Shown here one piece after another: positions 9,572-20,856 of a stretch of 64,000 nt of DNA; the first letter of the stretch is position 1; each line of letters starts with the position of its first letter. The DNA is from Borreliella bissettiae DN127 (lineage in GTDB: Bacteria > Spirochaetota > Spirochaetia > Borreliales > Borreliaceae): assembly GCF_000222305.1 (NCBI RefSeq), contig NC_015921.1:836756-900755 (forward strand), read 5' to 3'. Below the pieces are notes generated by a model. That model had not been told where the DNA came from. It did no database searches and saw only the letters and a program-made list of their open reading frames with translations. The position numbers were made by a program, and so were the translations under genes.

Positions 9572-11740
9572 TTGAGGAAAATATTAAAGTTGAAAATAGG
9601 CAGAGACGAGTTAGTATTTGAGACTGGATTTATGGCTAAGCAGGCTAATGGGTCGGTTCTTGCAACTTATGGGGGATCTTCGGTTCTTGCAACTGTTTGT
9701 TGTTCAAGCAGTGTAAGAGAGGATTTAGATTTTGTTCCGCTTTCTGTTGAATATAATGAGAAATATTATGCCGCTGGTAAAATTCCGGGAGGATTTATCA
9801 AAAGAGAGGGAAAGCCAAAGGATAAAGAAATACTTGTTTCCAGGCTAATAGATAGGCCAATGAGACCTCTTTTTGATAAAAGATTTGGTCGAGAAATTCA
9901 AGTAATTCCTACTACTTTAGCTACAGATCAGCTCAATCCTCCAGATATTGTTGGAATGAATGCTGCTTTTACAGCAGTTTTTTTGTCAGATATTCCGTTT
10001 AACGGCCCAATTGCAGCTGTTAGAATGGTTTATTTGAATGGTAAGTTTATAGTAAACCCTTCTTTTGAAGAGATTCATGATTCTGATCTTGATATTGTTG
10101 TTGCCGGAAGTTTAAATGGAATTACTATGGTAGAAGGTGGTGCTAATGAGGTTAGTGAGGATATTTTGCTTTCAGCAATAGATAGTGCACATGAATATAT
10201 TAAGCAAATTTGCAATGCTCAAAAAGAATTTTTAGATATTGTAGGGGAAAAGGAAAAACTTCCTTTAGCTTTTGAAGAAAAAATATTTGAATTTAAAGAG
10301 GAGCTTAGGGATTTTGTTTATGCAGAGCTTAAAGAAGCTTGTTTTGTCAAGGGAAAGCTTAATAGAGATAAAGCTATAACTTTACTGCGAAATAAATCTT
10401 ATGAACATTTTTCTTCTCTTGAGAAATTGACTGATAGTAATGAGTCTCTTTTTCATAAAGCTTTTGATGATTTTGAGAAGGAGATTGTTAGAAATTCTAT
10501 TCTTAATGATAATATTAGAACAGACGGCAGAACGCCTAATGAGATAAGAAATATTATTTCAGAAGTTGATATTTTAAGTAGAACTCATGGTTCTGCGCTT
10601 TTTACAAGAGGAGAGACGCAAGCTTTAGCAGTAACTACTCTTGGTACAAGCATTGATGAACAAATAATGGATGACATTGATGGTGATAAGCGCCTTAATT
10701 TTATGCTCCATTACAATTTTCCACCATTTTCAGTTGGTGAGACTGGTAGACTTATGACTGGCAGGCGCGAGATTGGCCATGGTCATTTGGCTCAAAGAGC
10801 TTTAGAATCAATGGTTCCTGGGAAAAATGATTTTCCTTATACTATTAGGGTAGTTTCTGAGATTTTAGAGTCTAACGGATCTTCTTCAATGGCTACTGTT
10901 TGTGCTGGGAGCATGTCTTTAATGTCAGCGGGGGTTCCTGTTAAAGGGCAAGTTGCAGGAATAGCTATGGGGCTTATTAGCGAAGGTGATAAATATGTAG
11001 TTTTAAGTGATATTCTTGGAGAAGAAGATCATTTAGGCGATATGGACTTTAAAGTGGCTGGTACTAAAAATGGAATCACTGGATTTCAAATGGATATTAA
11101 GATTGAAAATGTTACTAAAGATTTGATGAGAGATGCTCTTGAGCAGGCAAGAGTAGGTAGAATACATATATTATCTATTATGAATAATGTAATTTCTAAT
11201 TCAAGAGTTGGTATATCTAAGTATGCTCCCAAAATTGTTCAACTTCAAATTGACATTGACAAGATATCTCTTGTTATAGGATCTACTGGAAAAACCGTTA
11301 AGGCTATAACAGATGAATTTGAAGTTAAGGTTCAAATTGAGCAGAATGGAAAAATTATTCTTTTCGGGGATGATGATTTTAAGATGCAAAAGGCTAAAGA
11401 AAGAATAGAGAGTATTGTAAGAGAGCCAAAGGTAGGCGAAATTTATGAAGGAACTGTTAAAAAAATTAATAGTTTTGGGGCTTTTATTGAACTTACCCCT
11501 TCAAAAGAAGGATTTTTAAGTACTCGTTTGAAACCTAGAGACAGTAAGTATGGTTCTGGAAGATTTGGAAATAGCAATAGATATTCTAGATTTGGTGGCG
11601 GCTCAGATAATATAAGGGGTAATGCAGGGTTAGTTCGACCTCCAAAATTAGAAGAAGGTCATCGAATTAAAGTTAGAGTAATTGATATAGACAAATTTGG
11701 AAAAATTGATCTTGAAATTGTTAGAGATAAAGATTATTAA
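9572..11740 (+). CDS. pnp: Polyribonucleotide nucleotidyltransferase (PNPase)
   Basis: PNPase degrades RNA 3'-to-5' by phosphorolysis and can add nucleotides in reverse. Domains in order are a first RNase PH core (about 1-210), an all-helical linker, a second RNase PH core with FTRGETQA and [10 protein letters not shown], a KH domain with [12 protein letters not shown], and a C-terminal S1 domain ([15 protein letters not shown]). The S1 domain is interrupted at about 654-686 by a Gly/Arg/Ser/Asn-rich insert that is unusual for the family. The start is TTG 14 bases after rpsO, with AGAGG upstream. It is 722 residues long. Confidence 0.97.
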   Translation: MRKILKLKIGRDELVFETGFMAKQANGSVLATYGGSSVLATVCCSSSVREDLDFVPLSVEYNEKYYAAGKIPGGFIKREGKPKDKEILVSRLIDRPMRPLFDKRFGREIQVIPTTLATDQLNPPDIVGMNAAFTAVFLSDIPFNGPIAAVRMVYLNGKFIVNPSFEEIHDSDLDIVVAGSLNGITMVEGGANEVSEDILLSAIDSAHEYIKQICNAQKEFLDIVGEKEKLPLAFEEKIFEFKEELRDFVYAELKEACFVKGKLNRDKAITLLRNKSYEHFSSLEKLTDSNESLFHKAFDDFEKEIVRNSILNDNIRTDGRTPNEIRNIISEVDILSRTHGSALFTRGETQALAVTTLGTSIDEQIMDDIDGDKRLNFMLHYNFPPFSVGETGRLMTGRREIGHGHLAQRALESMVPGKNDFPYTIRVVSEILESNGSSSMATVCAGSMSLMSAGVPVKGQVAGIAMGLISEGDKYVVLSDILGEEDHLGDMDFKVAGTKNGITGFQMDIKIENVTKDLMRDALEQARVGRIHILSIMNNVISNSRVGISKYAPKIVQLQIDIDKISLVIGSTGKTVKAITDEFEVKVQIEQNGKIILFGDDDFKMQKAKERIESIVREPKVGEIYEGTVKKINSFGAFIELTPSKEGFLSTRLKPRDSKYGSGRFGNSNRYSRFGGGSDNIRGNAGLVRPPKLEEGHRIKVRVIDIDKFGKIDLEIVRDKDY

Positions 11741-11746
11741 AATAAT

Positions 11747-13258
11747 ATGAAATTTGTTTTGAATAATTTATTTAAAGGTTATTTTTTTTGTTTTGTCTTG
11801 TTTTTTTCTTGCCTTACTACAAATAGATCTATTCAAGACTCTCATGTTGGTGATCTTTTAGAGAAGAAAAAAGAAGCAGTTATTATTGATGATAATAATG
11901 TTGTCCTTGAGAGTGAATTTAAAAGAGACTATTTGATAGGATTAAAAGATAATGAATCTTTTTTCCTTAGCGATGCTTTTTTAAAAGAAAACAATTTTTA
12001 TTTTAAAAAAGCCAGAGAAAGTTATGCTAAAAAAAATATTGGCTTGACAAACTATTATTTAAATAAAATAGTAATTAATGAGAATCAGCACAACAGAGAA
12101 TTGCTAGCTAAGGCAAATTTGTTTTTTGGATATGTGAATTATGAGAATGGTTTTTATGATCTTTCTGAATATAATTTTGATCTCTTTTTAAAAGACTATA
12201 AATATTCTTATGCTAGCTTAAGATCAGCTGAATTAAAATATCTTGCTAAAGAAAAATCGGATGCAATTTCTGCATTTAAAGAAATTAATCAATTTTCTAT
12301 ATCAGGTTATGATAAAGAGATTTATGATTTTTTAAGTAATAAACTTGGAGTAAGTCATTTAAACTTAGAGTCTTTGGGATTTCTTGACAATAGCGTTTTT
12401 GATACATTTGTCTTTAATGATAATATATTTGTAACTAATATATTGGGGGGGCTTTTAAGATATAATATTAAAAAAAATGATTGTAGGGTCTATCTTAAGG
12501 ATAAAAAAAGCATTTTTTTAAATGGCATTAAGGGTTTCGCAGATTATAATGGAACAATTTATATTGGTGGTAAAAATGTTGTTTATTATATAGATGATGT
12601 TGATGGAGATTTGAAGCAAATAAATGTTCCCGCTAATGCTGATTTTAGCAATGTGCAAGTTTTACTTGGTGTTAAAAATGGAATATTTGTTGGCACTCTA
12701 AATTCTGGGTTGTGGTTTTATGATTTAAAAAATTGGAAAAATATACCGCTTGGATCTAATAAAATTTCTTCACTGTGTTTTGATAGTTTGAAAAATTTAC
12801 TATTGGTTGGAACAGTTGATAAGGCTATTTATAGCATTAATGTTGACAATTTGAAAAAGATCAAACATTTGAATTTTTTTACTAAGAATGATAATGAAAA
12901 AAATATTAATTTTATAAAAGAGTATAAAGATAGTTATTTTGTTGGAACATATGGCGGGGGTCTTTTTGAATTAAATTTAAATAAAAATAGCTATAAAAAG
13001 CACGTTATTGCTAATAATATTGATGTTAATTATTTTATGGATATGGAGATTAAAGGCAAAAAGTTATTGTTTGCAACCTTTGATCATGGGTTATTGATTT
13101 ATGATTATGAAAATGACAATTGGGATTATTTTGGACCCAATAATGGACTTCTTAATTTGAATTTAATAAAAGTTTCTAGATTTGAAAATTATGTCATACT
13201 GGGTACTCTTAATAACGGTTTGGTTTTTGTAGATGAAAATATTAAAAAACAGCTATGA
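11747..13258 (+). CDS. Probable lipoprotein with helical-repeat and propeller-like repeats
   Basis: I do not recognise a named family. The first 22 residues form a signal peptide ending in LFFSC, a relaxed spirochaetal lipobox with C22 as the candidate lipidated cysteine. Residues about 70-190 look like TPR helices (FKKARESYAKKNI, LLAKANLFFGYVNYENGFYDLSEY). The C-terminal half has repeated blocks of the type GTLNSGLWFYD, GTYGGGLFELN, ATFDHGLLIYD and GTLNNGLVFVD. These resemble the propeller repeats of sensor histidine kinases, but no kinase is attached. It starts six bases after pnp and overlaps lptF by 26 bases. That tight link suggests a periplasmic role tied to the Lpt-like permeases, which is inference. 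Confidence 0.75.
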   Translation: MKFVLNNLFKGYFFCFVLFFSCLTTNRSIQDSHVGDLLEKKKEAVIIDDNNVVLESEFKRDYLIGLKDNESFFLSDAFLKENNFYFKKARESYAKKNIGLTNYYLNKIVINENQHNRELLAKANLFFGYVNYENGFYDLSEYNFDLFLKDYKYSYASLRSAELKYLAKEKSDAISAFKEINQFSISGYDKEIYDFLSNKLGVSHLNLESLGFLDNSVFDTFVFNDNIFVTNILGGLLRYNIKKNDCRVYLKDKKSIFLNGIKGFADYNGTIYIGGKNVVYYIDDVDGDLKQINVPANADFSNVQVLLGVKNGIFVGTLNSGLWFYDLKNWKNIPLGSNKISSLCFDSLKNLLLVGTVDKAIYSINVDNLKKIKHLNFFTKNDNEKNINFIKEYKDSYFVGTYGGGLFELNLNKNSYKKHVIANNIDVNYFMDMEIKGKKLLFATFDHGLLIYDYENDNWDYFGPNNGLLNLNLIKVSRFENYVILGTLNNGLVFVDENIKKQL

Positions 13259-14522
13259 GTCTTACATAATTACTGAATTTTTTAAATATTTTTTAATTAC
13301 GTTTTTATTTTTCTTTTTCGTATTTTTTATAAATCAAATTTTATTCTTTATGAGAATACTTCTTCAAAATTATGTTCCCTTTTTTAAGGCTTTTATTTTT
13401 ATTATATATTCTCTTCCTATGGTGATTGCACTTTCTCCCCCTTTTGCTTCTTTGATTTCAGTAATTCTGACTATTCATAAATTCAAGCTTCACAATGAAA
13501 TTTTAGCTTTTCGTTCAATTGGCATATCAATTTTTGATTTACTTGTCCCATTTTTTAAATTGGGAATAGTTATTGCTTTTATATCTTTTATATCTAATGA
13601 TATTTTGCTTCCACTTGGATCTATTGGTAGGTTAAAAATTTTTAATGAAATAAAAGAAGAAGTTCCTCATTTGGTATTAAAGCCTTATTCAAGCAAACAG
13701 TATGGAGATTTGATTTTTGTTTCTGGTGAGAAATCGGAAAATGGTTATAAAAATGTAACTTTTTTTGATAACACTGGACTTAAGGGTTTTGATAGAATAT
13801 TTATGGCAAAAAATCTTGATATTAAAAAAGAAAATTTTCAAGTGTATTTTATTTTAAATGATGTTTTATCTATTGCTTTAACAGACAGCGAGAGTGGATT
13901 TTATGATTATTTTTATGCAGATAAGATGAAATATTCAATCGATCAGGTTACATTTAGTGATAGTTTTTTATTAAATTATGTAACTCCTTCTCAAATGAGC
14001 ATGAGGGATGTTATAAAATTAATTAAAAAACAAAATAATTTAATTACAGATTCAAATATAAAAAATAATCTAGAAGGAGATTTTTTAAGTTTAAATTTTT
14101 CAAATCTTTATTTAAATTATTTATACAATCAAAATTATTATGTGGATGAATCTTATGTTTTTGAAAATTTAAACTATATGTATAACTTAAATTTAAATTT
14201 TAAACCTTATCAAGATAAAAGTATGAAGCAAAATTTGGCTCTTTTTAATCTTGAATTTTTTCAAAAAATTAGTTTACCGCTTTCGGTTTTATTTTTCATT
14301 TTTTTGGCTTTTTCAATGGGAATGTATTCTAATAGGAAGTATTCTATTATTCTTGAGCTTGTAATTTCAATTCTTGTTTGTGTTTTTTATTGGGTAATGT
14401 TTATTGGTGGTAAAGTTTATACTGTGCAATATGCGCCAAATCCCCTTGTTGTTACTATTTTGCCCAATTTAATTTTAGTTATTGCAGGAGCAATTCTCTT
14501 TTTGAGATTGTTAAAAAAATGA
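13233..14522 (+). CDS. lptF: LptF/LptG-family permease (LptF-like)
   Basis: LptF and LptG form the membrane core of the ABC transporter that, in Gram-negatives, pulls LPS from the inner membrane into a periplasmic bridge. The 429-residue protein has the family layout: three N-terminal membrane helices (about 15-40, 48-72, 98-120), a large periplasmic domain with the jellyroll pattern (about 130-330), then three C-terminal helices. It overlaps the preceding lipoprotein gene by 26 bases and lptG by an ATGA junction. Lyme spirochaetes make no LPS, so the cargo must differ. Which member is LptF and which LptG rests on order and length. Confidence 0.82.
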   Translation: MKILKNSYESYIITEFFKYFLITFLFFFFVFFINQILFFMRILLQNYVPFFKAFIFIIYSLPMVIALSPPFASLISVILTIHKFKLHNEILAFRSIGISIFDLLVPFFKLGIVIAFISFISNDILLPLGSIGRLKIFNEIKEEVPHLVLKPYSSKQYGDLIFVSGEKSENGYKNVTFFDNTGLKGFDRIFMAKNLDIKKENFQVYFILNDVLSIALTDSESGFYDYFYADKMKYSIDQVTFSDSFLLNYVTPSQMSMRDVIKLIKKQNNLITDSNIKNNLEGDFLSLNFSNLYLNYLYNQNYYVDESYVFENLNYMYNLNLNFKPYQDKSMKQNLALFNLEFFQKISLPLSVLFFIFLAFSMGMYSNRKYSIILELVISILVCVFYWVMFIGGKVYTVQYAPNPLVVTILPNLILVIAGAILFLRLLKK

Positions 14523-15586
14523 AAATAGATAAGCTTTTTGTAAAAAGCATCATTCTTACTTTTTTATCTATGAACTTACTTTTCATGATTTTAATTATTC
14601 TTGGTGATTTATTTGTCAATCTTCTTAATTATCTTGAAAAGAATATTGGCTTTAAGGATATTCTTTATATTTATTATTTGTATTTGCCAAAGGCGTTCTC
14701 AGATGGAGTGGCTTTATCTTTTCTTTTTGCTATTTCTAATCTTATTGGCAATCTTTCTATGAGAAATGAAATAATAGGTCTTTTTAGTTGTGGAGTTTCA
14801 CTTGCCAGTATATTAAGACCAATCATTTTAATTAGTATATTTATTTCAGTTGTTCTTTTCTTTTTTGATAATTATTTAGTAATAGATACTGTAGCAAGAA
14901 GAGATATTCTTATTAAGAATAGCATTGGTAATAGTGGATCTGGCGATAAAACTATAATAATAAGAGATCTTGCTAGAGAAATTTATAATATTAAATCTTA
15001 TGATATTGACGAGAATACTTTTGCTAACTTGATGATTATAATTAAAGATAGTCAAGATGAGTTTCAAACAAGGTACGATATAAATAAAGCTGAATGGAAA
15101 GATAATAAATGGAAGCTTTATGGTATTAGAGAGTTTGTTAAGGTTGGTAGAAAAATTAAGGAGAATGCCTACGATGTTCTTGATGGGACAGGGATTATTA
15201 AGCTGGCGCCCGATTACATAAGAACCGTGATGCTTTCATCAAAGGCATTAAATTTTACTAAACTTATTAATTGGATAAGTTTTCTCAAAGTCGAACATTT
15301 AAATTATTCTGATGCATTGTTTGATTTGTTAAATAGGGTATTCTTTTCATTTAGATTAATTCTTCTTAGCTTTACTGTTGGGTTTATTGCTCTTGCTCTT
15401 AAAAAGAATATTTTTATACTCAGTTTATTAAATAGCATTGCTTTTGCTGTTGTTTATGTTATTTCTATTGTAATTTTTAATTTTTTAGCGGATCTTGGTT
15501 ATTTACATATATATGTATCAAGTTCTTTTACAACTATATTTTTTTTGATTATCAATTTTTTTGTTTATAGGATTGTTAGAAAATAA
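14519..15586 (+). CDS. lptG: LptF/LptG-family permease (LptG-like)
   Basis: Second half of the Lpt permease pair, 355 residues. It has three helices near the N-terminus (about 12-34, 55-78, 95-118), a periplasmic domain (about 125-265) and three C-terminal helices ending in a short basic tail. The start overlaps the lptF stop as ATGA, so the two proteins are probably made at equal levels. The ATPase subunit (LptB) is not in this window, but a cysteine-free LptD-like protein is encoded at 53893-57333. Together they suggest a conserved trans-envelope bridge. Confidence 0.82.
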   Translation: MKIDKLFVKSIILTFLSMNLLFMILIILGDLFVNLLNYLEKNIGFKDILYIYYLYLPKAFSDGVALSFLFAISNLIGNLSMRNEIIGLFSCGVSLASILRPIILISIFISVVLFFFDNYLVIDTVARRDILIKNSIGNSGSGDKTIIIRDLAREIYNIKSYDIDENTFANLMIIIKDSQDEFQTRYDINKAEWKDNKWKLYGIREFVKVGRKIKENAYDVLDGTGIIKLAPDYIRTVMLSSKALNFTKLINWISFLKVEHLNYSDALFDLLNRVFFSFRLILLSFTVGFIALALKKNIFILSLLNSIAFAVVYVISIVIFNFLADLGYLHIYVSSSFTTIFFLIINFFVYRIVRK

Positions 15587-15615
15587 TATATATAATAATT
15601 ATTTGGGATATTTAT

Positions 15616-16743
15616 ATGTTTAGTGTAATCAAGAACGACAAACATTCTAATGCAAGGGTTGGATTTCTCAATCTTCCTCATGGCAGAGTAGATACTCCTT
15701 GTTTCATGCCGGTTGGTACTTTGGGGGCAATGAAAGGATTAAAACATGCTATTCTTGAGAAGTTAGAATGCAATTTGATGCTTGCAAATACTTATCATTT
15801 ATATTTAAGGCCAGGTATTAAAATCATTGAAAAATATGGCAGTCTTCATAATTTTACAACTTGGAATAAAAATTTTTTAACCGATTCAGGTGGATTTCAG
15901 GTATTTTCTCTTTCTGGTTTGAGAAAAATTGATCTAAAGGGTGTACATTTCAAATCTCATTTAGATGGATCTTACCATTATTTTACTCCTGAGGGAGTAT
16001 TTGCTATGCAAGAGATTTTTGGCAGTGATATTATTATGCCGCTTGACATTTGCAGTTCTTACGGGATTGATTATAATGAAGCCAATTTATATACAAATAT
16101 TACAACCAATTGGGCCCGCAGCACATTCAAGTCTTATAAAAATAGAAAAGAGGGATATAACGGGCTTTTATTTTTAATAACTCAGGGAAATTTTTTTAAA
16201 GATTTAAGGAAAAGAAGCATCAATGATGTATTAGAATTAGACAGTCCAGGTATTGCCATCGGAGGCATTTCTGTTGGAGAGCCAAGAGAGAAATATTTAG
16301 AAATTCTTGAATATAGTTCTTTGTTGATACCAAAAGAAAAACCAAGGTATGTAATGGGTATTGGCACTCCCCACTATATACTTGATGCAATATATTACGG
16401 CATTGATATTTTTGATTGTGTTAATCCCGCAAGAATTGCTAGGCATGGGTCTCTTTTAACAGATAATGGGGTGATGCGAATTGGTAGAAAGGAGTATAAG
16501 GATGATACTTCCCGGGTAGAGAAGGATTGTGGTTGTACTTTATGTACAAGGTATTCAAGAGGATATTTAAGACATTTAATAAAATCTAAAGAACTTTTTG
16601 GAATAGTTTTGGCAAGTGAGCATAATATTCACTATATGTTTCGGTTGATTGCAAAGATCAGAACCGCAATTCTAAATGATAATTTTTTAAACTTTAGAAC
16701 TGAATACTTAAAAAAGTATGAAGAGGGGAATTTTGATGAATAA
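15616..16743 (+). CDS. tgt: tRNA-guanine transglycosylase
   Basis: Tgt swaps guanine-34 in GUN-anticodon tRNAs for a queuosine precursor. The 375-residue protein has the family length. It carries the catalytic and substrate motifs [31 protein letters not shown] and [10 protein letters not shown], and the zinc site [16 protein letters not shown] near the C-terminus. ATG start with GGGATA about five bases upstream. The end overlaps murJ by eight bases. No other queuosine gene is present in this window. Confidence 0.96.
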   Translation: MFSVIKNDKHSNARVGFLNLPHGRVDTPCFMPVGTLGAMKGLKHAILEKLECNLMLANTYHLYLRPGIKIIEKYGSLHNFTTWNKNFLTDSGGFQVFSLSGLRKIDLKGVHFKSHLDGSYHYFTPEGVFAMQEIFGSDIIMPLDICSSYGIDYNEANLYTNITTNWARSTFKSYKNRKEGYNGLLFLITQGNFFKDLRKRSINDVLELDSPGIAIGGISVGEPREKYLEILEYSSLLIPKEKPRYVMGIGTPHYILDAIYYGIDIFDCVNPARIARHGSLLTDNGVMRIGRKEYKDDTSRVEKDCGCTLCTRYSRGYLRHLIKSKELFGIVLASEHNIHYMFRLIAKIRTAILNDNFLNFRTEYLKKYEEGNFDE

Positions 16744-18256
16744 ATATGTGATTTCTACAATTTTGATCATGATTTCCACTTTTTTTTCAAGAATAATGGG
16801 CTTTGTAAAGATAAAGATTTTTTCTTATTATTTTGGTGCAAATCTTGATGCTGATATTTTTAACTATGTTTTCAATATTCCTAATAATTTGCGCAAAATA
16901 CTTTCAGAGGGTGCAATGACTTCGGCTTTTTTGCCTGAATTTACACATGAAAAAAACAAATCACACAAAAAAGCCGCTATTTTTTTTAGAACAGTTATAA
17001 CCTTTAACGTTATTTCCATTGGACTGATTGTTTTAGTTATGATTATTTTTGCAAAGCATATTATGTATTTTATATCTTATTATAGGGGTGAGAACTTAAT
17101 TTTTGCAAGTTCTGTATTTAGGTATTTGGTATTATATATCTTGCTTATAAGCCTATCATCAATTTTCGTATCTGTTCTAAATTCATATAAAATTTTTTTC
17201 ATCCCTTCATTTTCGCCTATTATGCTTTCTTTGGGAATAATATTGAGTATATTCTTATTTTATAGTCGGTTTGGGATATATAGTGCTGTTATTGGCGTAA
17301 TTTTTGGGGGGTTTTTACAATTTTTGATTCCGTTTGCAAATTGCCTTATGATTGGTTTTGCCTGGAAGCCATCATTTTATTTTAGAGAAAAAGTATTTTT
17401 AAATTTTTTAACCAGATGGTTTCGTATGATTTTTGGATTTTCCATTTCAATTGTTACTCAGCAGATTTCATTTGCATTGGCGTCTACTCTTGATATAGGA
17501 AGTGTTTCTATTCTTAGCAATGCTGTAGTTTACTATCAGCTTCCTGTGGGAATTTTTTATATTTCTATTGCAACAGTAATTTTCCCCAAAATGGCAGAGT
17601 ATGCTGTTTCGGGGAATAATATAAAATTAAATGCTCTGTTGGTGGATGGAATTAAAATTTTATTATTAATTTTTATTCCAGTCTCTTTTTTAATGTTTAT
17701 TTGGTCTGACCATATTTTAAATTTATTTCTTATGGGGGGCAAGTTTTCTATTTATGATACTCAAAAAACGGCGGGTGTTTTGAAATGTTTTCTTTTAGGC
17801 TTGCTTTTTTATTCAATATTTGGTTTTTTTCAAAAATATTATTTTTCTGTTCGTGATGCAAAGACGCCATTTTATTTGAGTGTTTTATTTTCTATTCTTG
17901 ATATTGCACTTTCTGTTTTTGGTATTAGTTATTATGGTTTGAATGCTTTAGCATTAGCCCAATCTATTTCTTTTATGATTTGTGTAATTGTTTTTTATTT
18001 TATAATTTTAAAAAGAGGAGTCAAAATTGATTTAATTGAGATTTTATTTGTTCTTTTAAAGTCAATTATTACGCTTTTCCCTTTATATTTAGTTTATTTC
18101 TTTTTTGAAAAGTTTCAGTGGGATGTGGGGTTTAGTTTTAAAAATCTTTATTTTTTAATTACAGCTGGAATTGTTAGTATATTTATTTTGTTTATTTGTT
18201 ATTATGTTTTAGGAATAAATAAGCTTTTTAGGTTTATCAGGAGGGATACTTTATGA
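16736..18256 (+). CDS. murJ: Lipid II flippase MurJ (MviN)
   Basis: MurJ flips the peptidoglycan precursor lipid II across the inner membrane. The 506-residue protein is almost wholly hydrophobic with about 14 membrane helices. It has the family opening [20 protein letters not shown], the motif [23 protein letters not shown] and the mid-protein [18 protein letters not shown] chose the ATG at 16736 because AGAGGGG lies seven bases before it. An in-frame ATG at 16718 would add six residues with no ribosome site. It overlaps tgt by eight bases and the following gene by ATGA. Confidence 0.95.
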   Translation: MNKYVISTILIMISTFFSRIMGFVKIKIFSYYFGANLDADIFNYVFNIPNNLRKILSEGAMTSAFLPEFTHEKNKSHKKAAIFFRTVITFNVISIGLIVLVMIIFAKHIMYFISYYRGENLIFASSVFRYLVLYILLISLSSIFVSVLNSYKIFFIPSFSPIMLSLGIILSIFLFYSRFGIYSAVIGVIFGGFLQFLIPFANCLMIGFAWKPSFYFREKVFLNFLTRWFRMIFGFSISIVTQQISFALASTLDIGSVSILSNAVVYYQLPVGIFYISIATVIFPKMAEYAVSGNNIKLNALLVDGIKILLLIFIPVSFLMFIWSDHILNLFLMGGKFSIYDTQKTAGVLKCFLLGLLFYSIFGFFQKYYFSVRDAKTPFYLSVLFSILDIALSVFGISYYGLNALALAQSISFMICVIVFYFIILKRGVKIDLIEILFVLLKSIITLFPLYLVYFFFEKFQWDVGFSFKNLYFLITAGIVSIFILFICYYVLGINKLFRFIRRDTL

Positions 18257-19662
18257 AATACTTTGCTTTTTTCTTTTTTTTACTTATTTTGAATGTGTAT
18301 GCTCAAAATGTTAACCCCCCAGCTCTCCCTAGTCCCCCTTTGTTGCCCGAAATTACAGAAAACAAGCTTGTTGAGAGAGAAAATTCTTCTAAGGGCGAGA
18401 ATTTTTCTAATATTGGTTTAGATGGTAAGTATGTTAATGATACAATTCTTTATGGGCTTGATAGTCAAGTTACAAACATTATAAAAGCTCTTAAAAAATC
18501 AAGTGATAGTCAATATAATTTATCTCTTAAGAAGAGACTCGAGAAAACTTTTAATGCTGATATTAAAAAGGAAATACTTGAATTGTTTATTTCTCTTAAG
18601 TATTCAGGGGGCATTGATACAGCAAATTATATTCTTGAAAATTATGAGAGTAAGAGATATTCAAATGCTTTATTTGGTTTGGCAATTTCGTATCTTAAGG
18701 AGTTTGATGATAAAGAGAAATTAAAAAAAACTCTTATTGACATTCTTGAAAATAAAGAGGGCAATGTGGTATCTATTGCAGCTTATTATTTAGGAGAGCT
18801 TAATTCTCTTGAGTATTCTAAAAATATGATGGAAGTTTTTGAAAAATATTCTGGAAATGATGGCGCTAGAAGAGAAATACTTATTGCTCTTGGAAAAATG
18901 GTCGCTGTTGAGTATCAGGATAGAATTTATGAAATTTCGTTAGATAATTACGAGACCCCATCAATTAAGGCTGCTGCAATCGAGGCGTTGTCATATCTTG
19001 CTGTGGATAAAGTAACTACAAATGCTGATTTGTATCTTCAGAGTAATAACAATAATTTAAACGTTAAATTGGCTATTATTGTTTCTTTGTCTAAAGATCC
19101 TTCTTTAAAGTCCAAAGAGATTTTACAAGGATTTTTAAGAGATTCTGATGATAATATTAGATTTAAAGCTATTAATGCAATTAAAGGACATAAAGACTCT
19201 TCAGCAAAGGATATTTTGATTTATAAGCTTAAAAGCGACCCATCTCTTAAAGTTAGGGAGGCTTCTGCTAAGGCTTTAATTGATATGGATCTTGGGGATA
19301 TTGAGATGAAAAACATTATGTTTGATTTTAAGATTGAGAATAATTTTAAAATTTCAATGTTTAGTTACCTTTTAGATAAGGATTCTCTAAAAGCATTGTC
19401 AATTGCTTTAGAAATTGTTAACAAAGAAAATGTTAATAAACCTTCAAATGTTTTAAAAGGCATTGCTTCAATGCTGGCTGGTAAAAAGGGCAATTTTGAT
19501 AATTTTTATTCTAAAATCATTGACAGTAAAAATGTTGATTTAAAGCATTTTGCATTAAAAGGGGCTGTTTATAATAAATCTTCATCACTTTCTGATAAAC
19601 TTAAAAAAATTAAAAGTGAAACAAACTCTCAATATATTAAAGTGCTTTTAAAAGATTATTAA
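18253..19662 (+). CDS. Exported HEAT-repeat protein
   Basis: No named function recognised. A signal peptide (about 1-17, cleavage after VYA) is followed by a proline-rich stretch (21-33). Residues about 75-460 are helical repeats of HEAT/PBS-lyase type: IKAAAIEALSYLAVDKV, VKLAIIVSLSKDPSLKSKE, IRFKAINAIKGHKDSSAKD and VREASAKALIDMDLGD are successive units. Such scaffolds bind proteins or peptides, so a periplasmic adaptor role is likely. The start overlaps the murJ stop (ATGA), which suggests a link with envelope or cell-wall assembly. It converges on coaBC with 21 bp between. Confidence 0.85.
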   Translation: MKYFAFFFFLLILNVYAQNVNPPALPSPPLLPEITENKLVERENSSKGENFSNIGLDGKYVNDTILYGLDSQVTNIIKALKKSSDSQYNLSLKKRLEKTFNADIKKEILELFISLKYSGGIDTANYILENYESKRYSNALFGLAISYLKEFDDKEKLKKTLIDILENKEGNVVSIAAYYLGELNSLEYSKNMMEVFEKYSGNDGARREILIALGKMVAVEYQDRIYEISLDNYETPSIKAAAIEALSYLAVDKVTTNADLYLQSNNNNLNVKLAIIVSLSKDPSLKSKEILQGFLRDSDDNIRFKAINAIKGHKDSSAKDILIYKLKSDPSLKVREASAKALIDMDLGDIEMKNIMFDFKIENNFKISMFSYLLDKDSLKALSIALEIVNKENVNKPSNVLKGIASMLAGKKGNFDNFYSKIIDSKNVDLKHFALKGAVYNKSSSLSDKLKKIKSETNSQYIKVLLKDY

Positions 19663-19683
19663 TAATCCGCTAGCATATTAGTA

Positions 19684-20856
19684 TTAGTACAAAATTTTTA
19701 AAATTTCTTTAGCCATTTCTGATTTTTCCATTTCTGGCAGTTCTTTTGTGCTTTGTTTATTTATTATATAAACTTTGTTTAAGTTTGAACCAAAATATTT
19801 AAGTTCATTTGCAATGATAAAGTCCAAATTTTTATTTTTTAATTTTTCTTTAGCTTTTTGAATTAAATTTTTAGAATTTTCAGCGCAAAATCCAATAACA
19901 ATTTGGTTTTTAAGCTTATTGTGTCCCACGTGTTTAATTATGTCAGGATTTTTTATTAATTTTATATATAATCTATTGGTTTTATTTTTTTTAATTTTAC
20001 TGCTTAAAATGTGTTTGGGTTTAAAATCGGCAACGGCTGCAGCCCCAATTATTATTTCAAATTTATTATATATCTTGAGAACTTCTTTGTACATTTCCAT
20101 TGCAGATTTTATTTTTATAATATTGACCCCTTCAGGCTCAGTTTCATTGGTTGGGCCTGTAATAATTGTAACTTGAGCCCCTAGTTTAACAGCCTCTTGT
20201 GCTAAGCAAAACCCCATTTTTCCCGTTGATGTATTTGAAAAATAGCGAATTGGATCTATTAATTCTTCGGTTCTGGATGCTGTTATAAGTATTTTTTTGT
20301 TTTTTAGGTAATCTTTTTGATTAAATTCATTCAATATTGTTTTTATAATTTTGTCTTCATTTTTAAGCCGCCCTAAAGCATTTGATGAGCAAGCTAGAAA
20401 TCCTTTATCAGGCTCAATGAATTTATAATGATAGGCTTTAAGCTTTTTTATATTTTCTTTTAAAATAGGGTTTGAATACATTGTGCTATTCATTGCTATT
20501 GCAAAATAAGTAGGAGCTGTGCTTGCAGATATTATTGTAGTTAATGCATCATCAGCAATTCCTGATGCAATTTTAGATATTGTGTTGTAAGTAGCAGGAA
20601 TAATAAGAATTAGATGTGCCCATTTTGCAATTTTTATATGCTCAACCTCATTGTGATCTAAATCCCATAAATTAGTAATAATTTTATTCTTAGAAATGGT
20701 TTCTAAAGTTAATGGGGTAATAAATTTAGTTGCATTTTGTGTCATTATAACTTTAACTTTGTATCCTAATTTAACTAAACTAGAAACTATGTATACTGAC
20801 TTGTAAGAGGCTATGCCCCCGCATATACCAATTAATATATGTTTATTTTTATTCAT
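19684..20856 (-). CDS. coaBC: Bifunctional phosphopantothenoylcysteine synthetase/decarboxylase CoaBC
   Basis: CoaBC makes 4'-phosphopantetheine from 4'-phosphopantothenate in two steps of CoA synthesis. The N-terminal flavoprotein decarboxylase (about 1-180) has GICGGIASYK, the catalytic histidine H73 in NEVEHIK (family numbering near 75), AMNSTMYSNP with N123, and the lid cysteine C156 in GFLACSSNALGR. The C-terminal synthetase (about 185-390) has ITASRTEELIDPIRYFSN, STGKMG and AAAVADFKP. It is divergent from the small membrane protein and panF that import the pathway's precursor, a neat functional cluster. The historical name is dfp. Confidence 0.95.
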   Translation of the reverse strand: MNKNKHILIGICGGIASYKSVYIVSSLVKLGYKVKVIMTQNATKFITPLTLETISKNKIITNLWDLDHNEVEHIKIAKWAHLILIIPATYNTISKIASGIADDALTTIISASTAPTYFAIAMNSTMYSNPILKENIKKLKAYHYKFIEPDKGFLACSSNALGRLKNEDKIIKTILNEFNQKDYLKNKKILITASRTEELIDPIRYFSNTSTGKMGFCLAQEAVKLGAQVTIITGPTNETEPEGVNIIKIKSAMEMYKEVLKIYNKFEIIIGAAAVADFKPKHILSSKIKKNKTNRLYIKLIKNPDIIKHVGHNKLKNQIVIGFCAENSKNLIQKAKEKLKNKNLDFIIANELKYFGSNLNKVYIINKQSTKELPEMEKSEMAKEILKILY

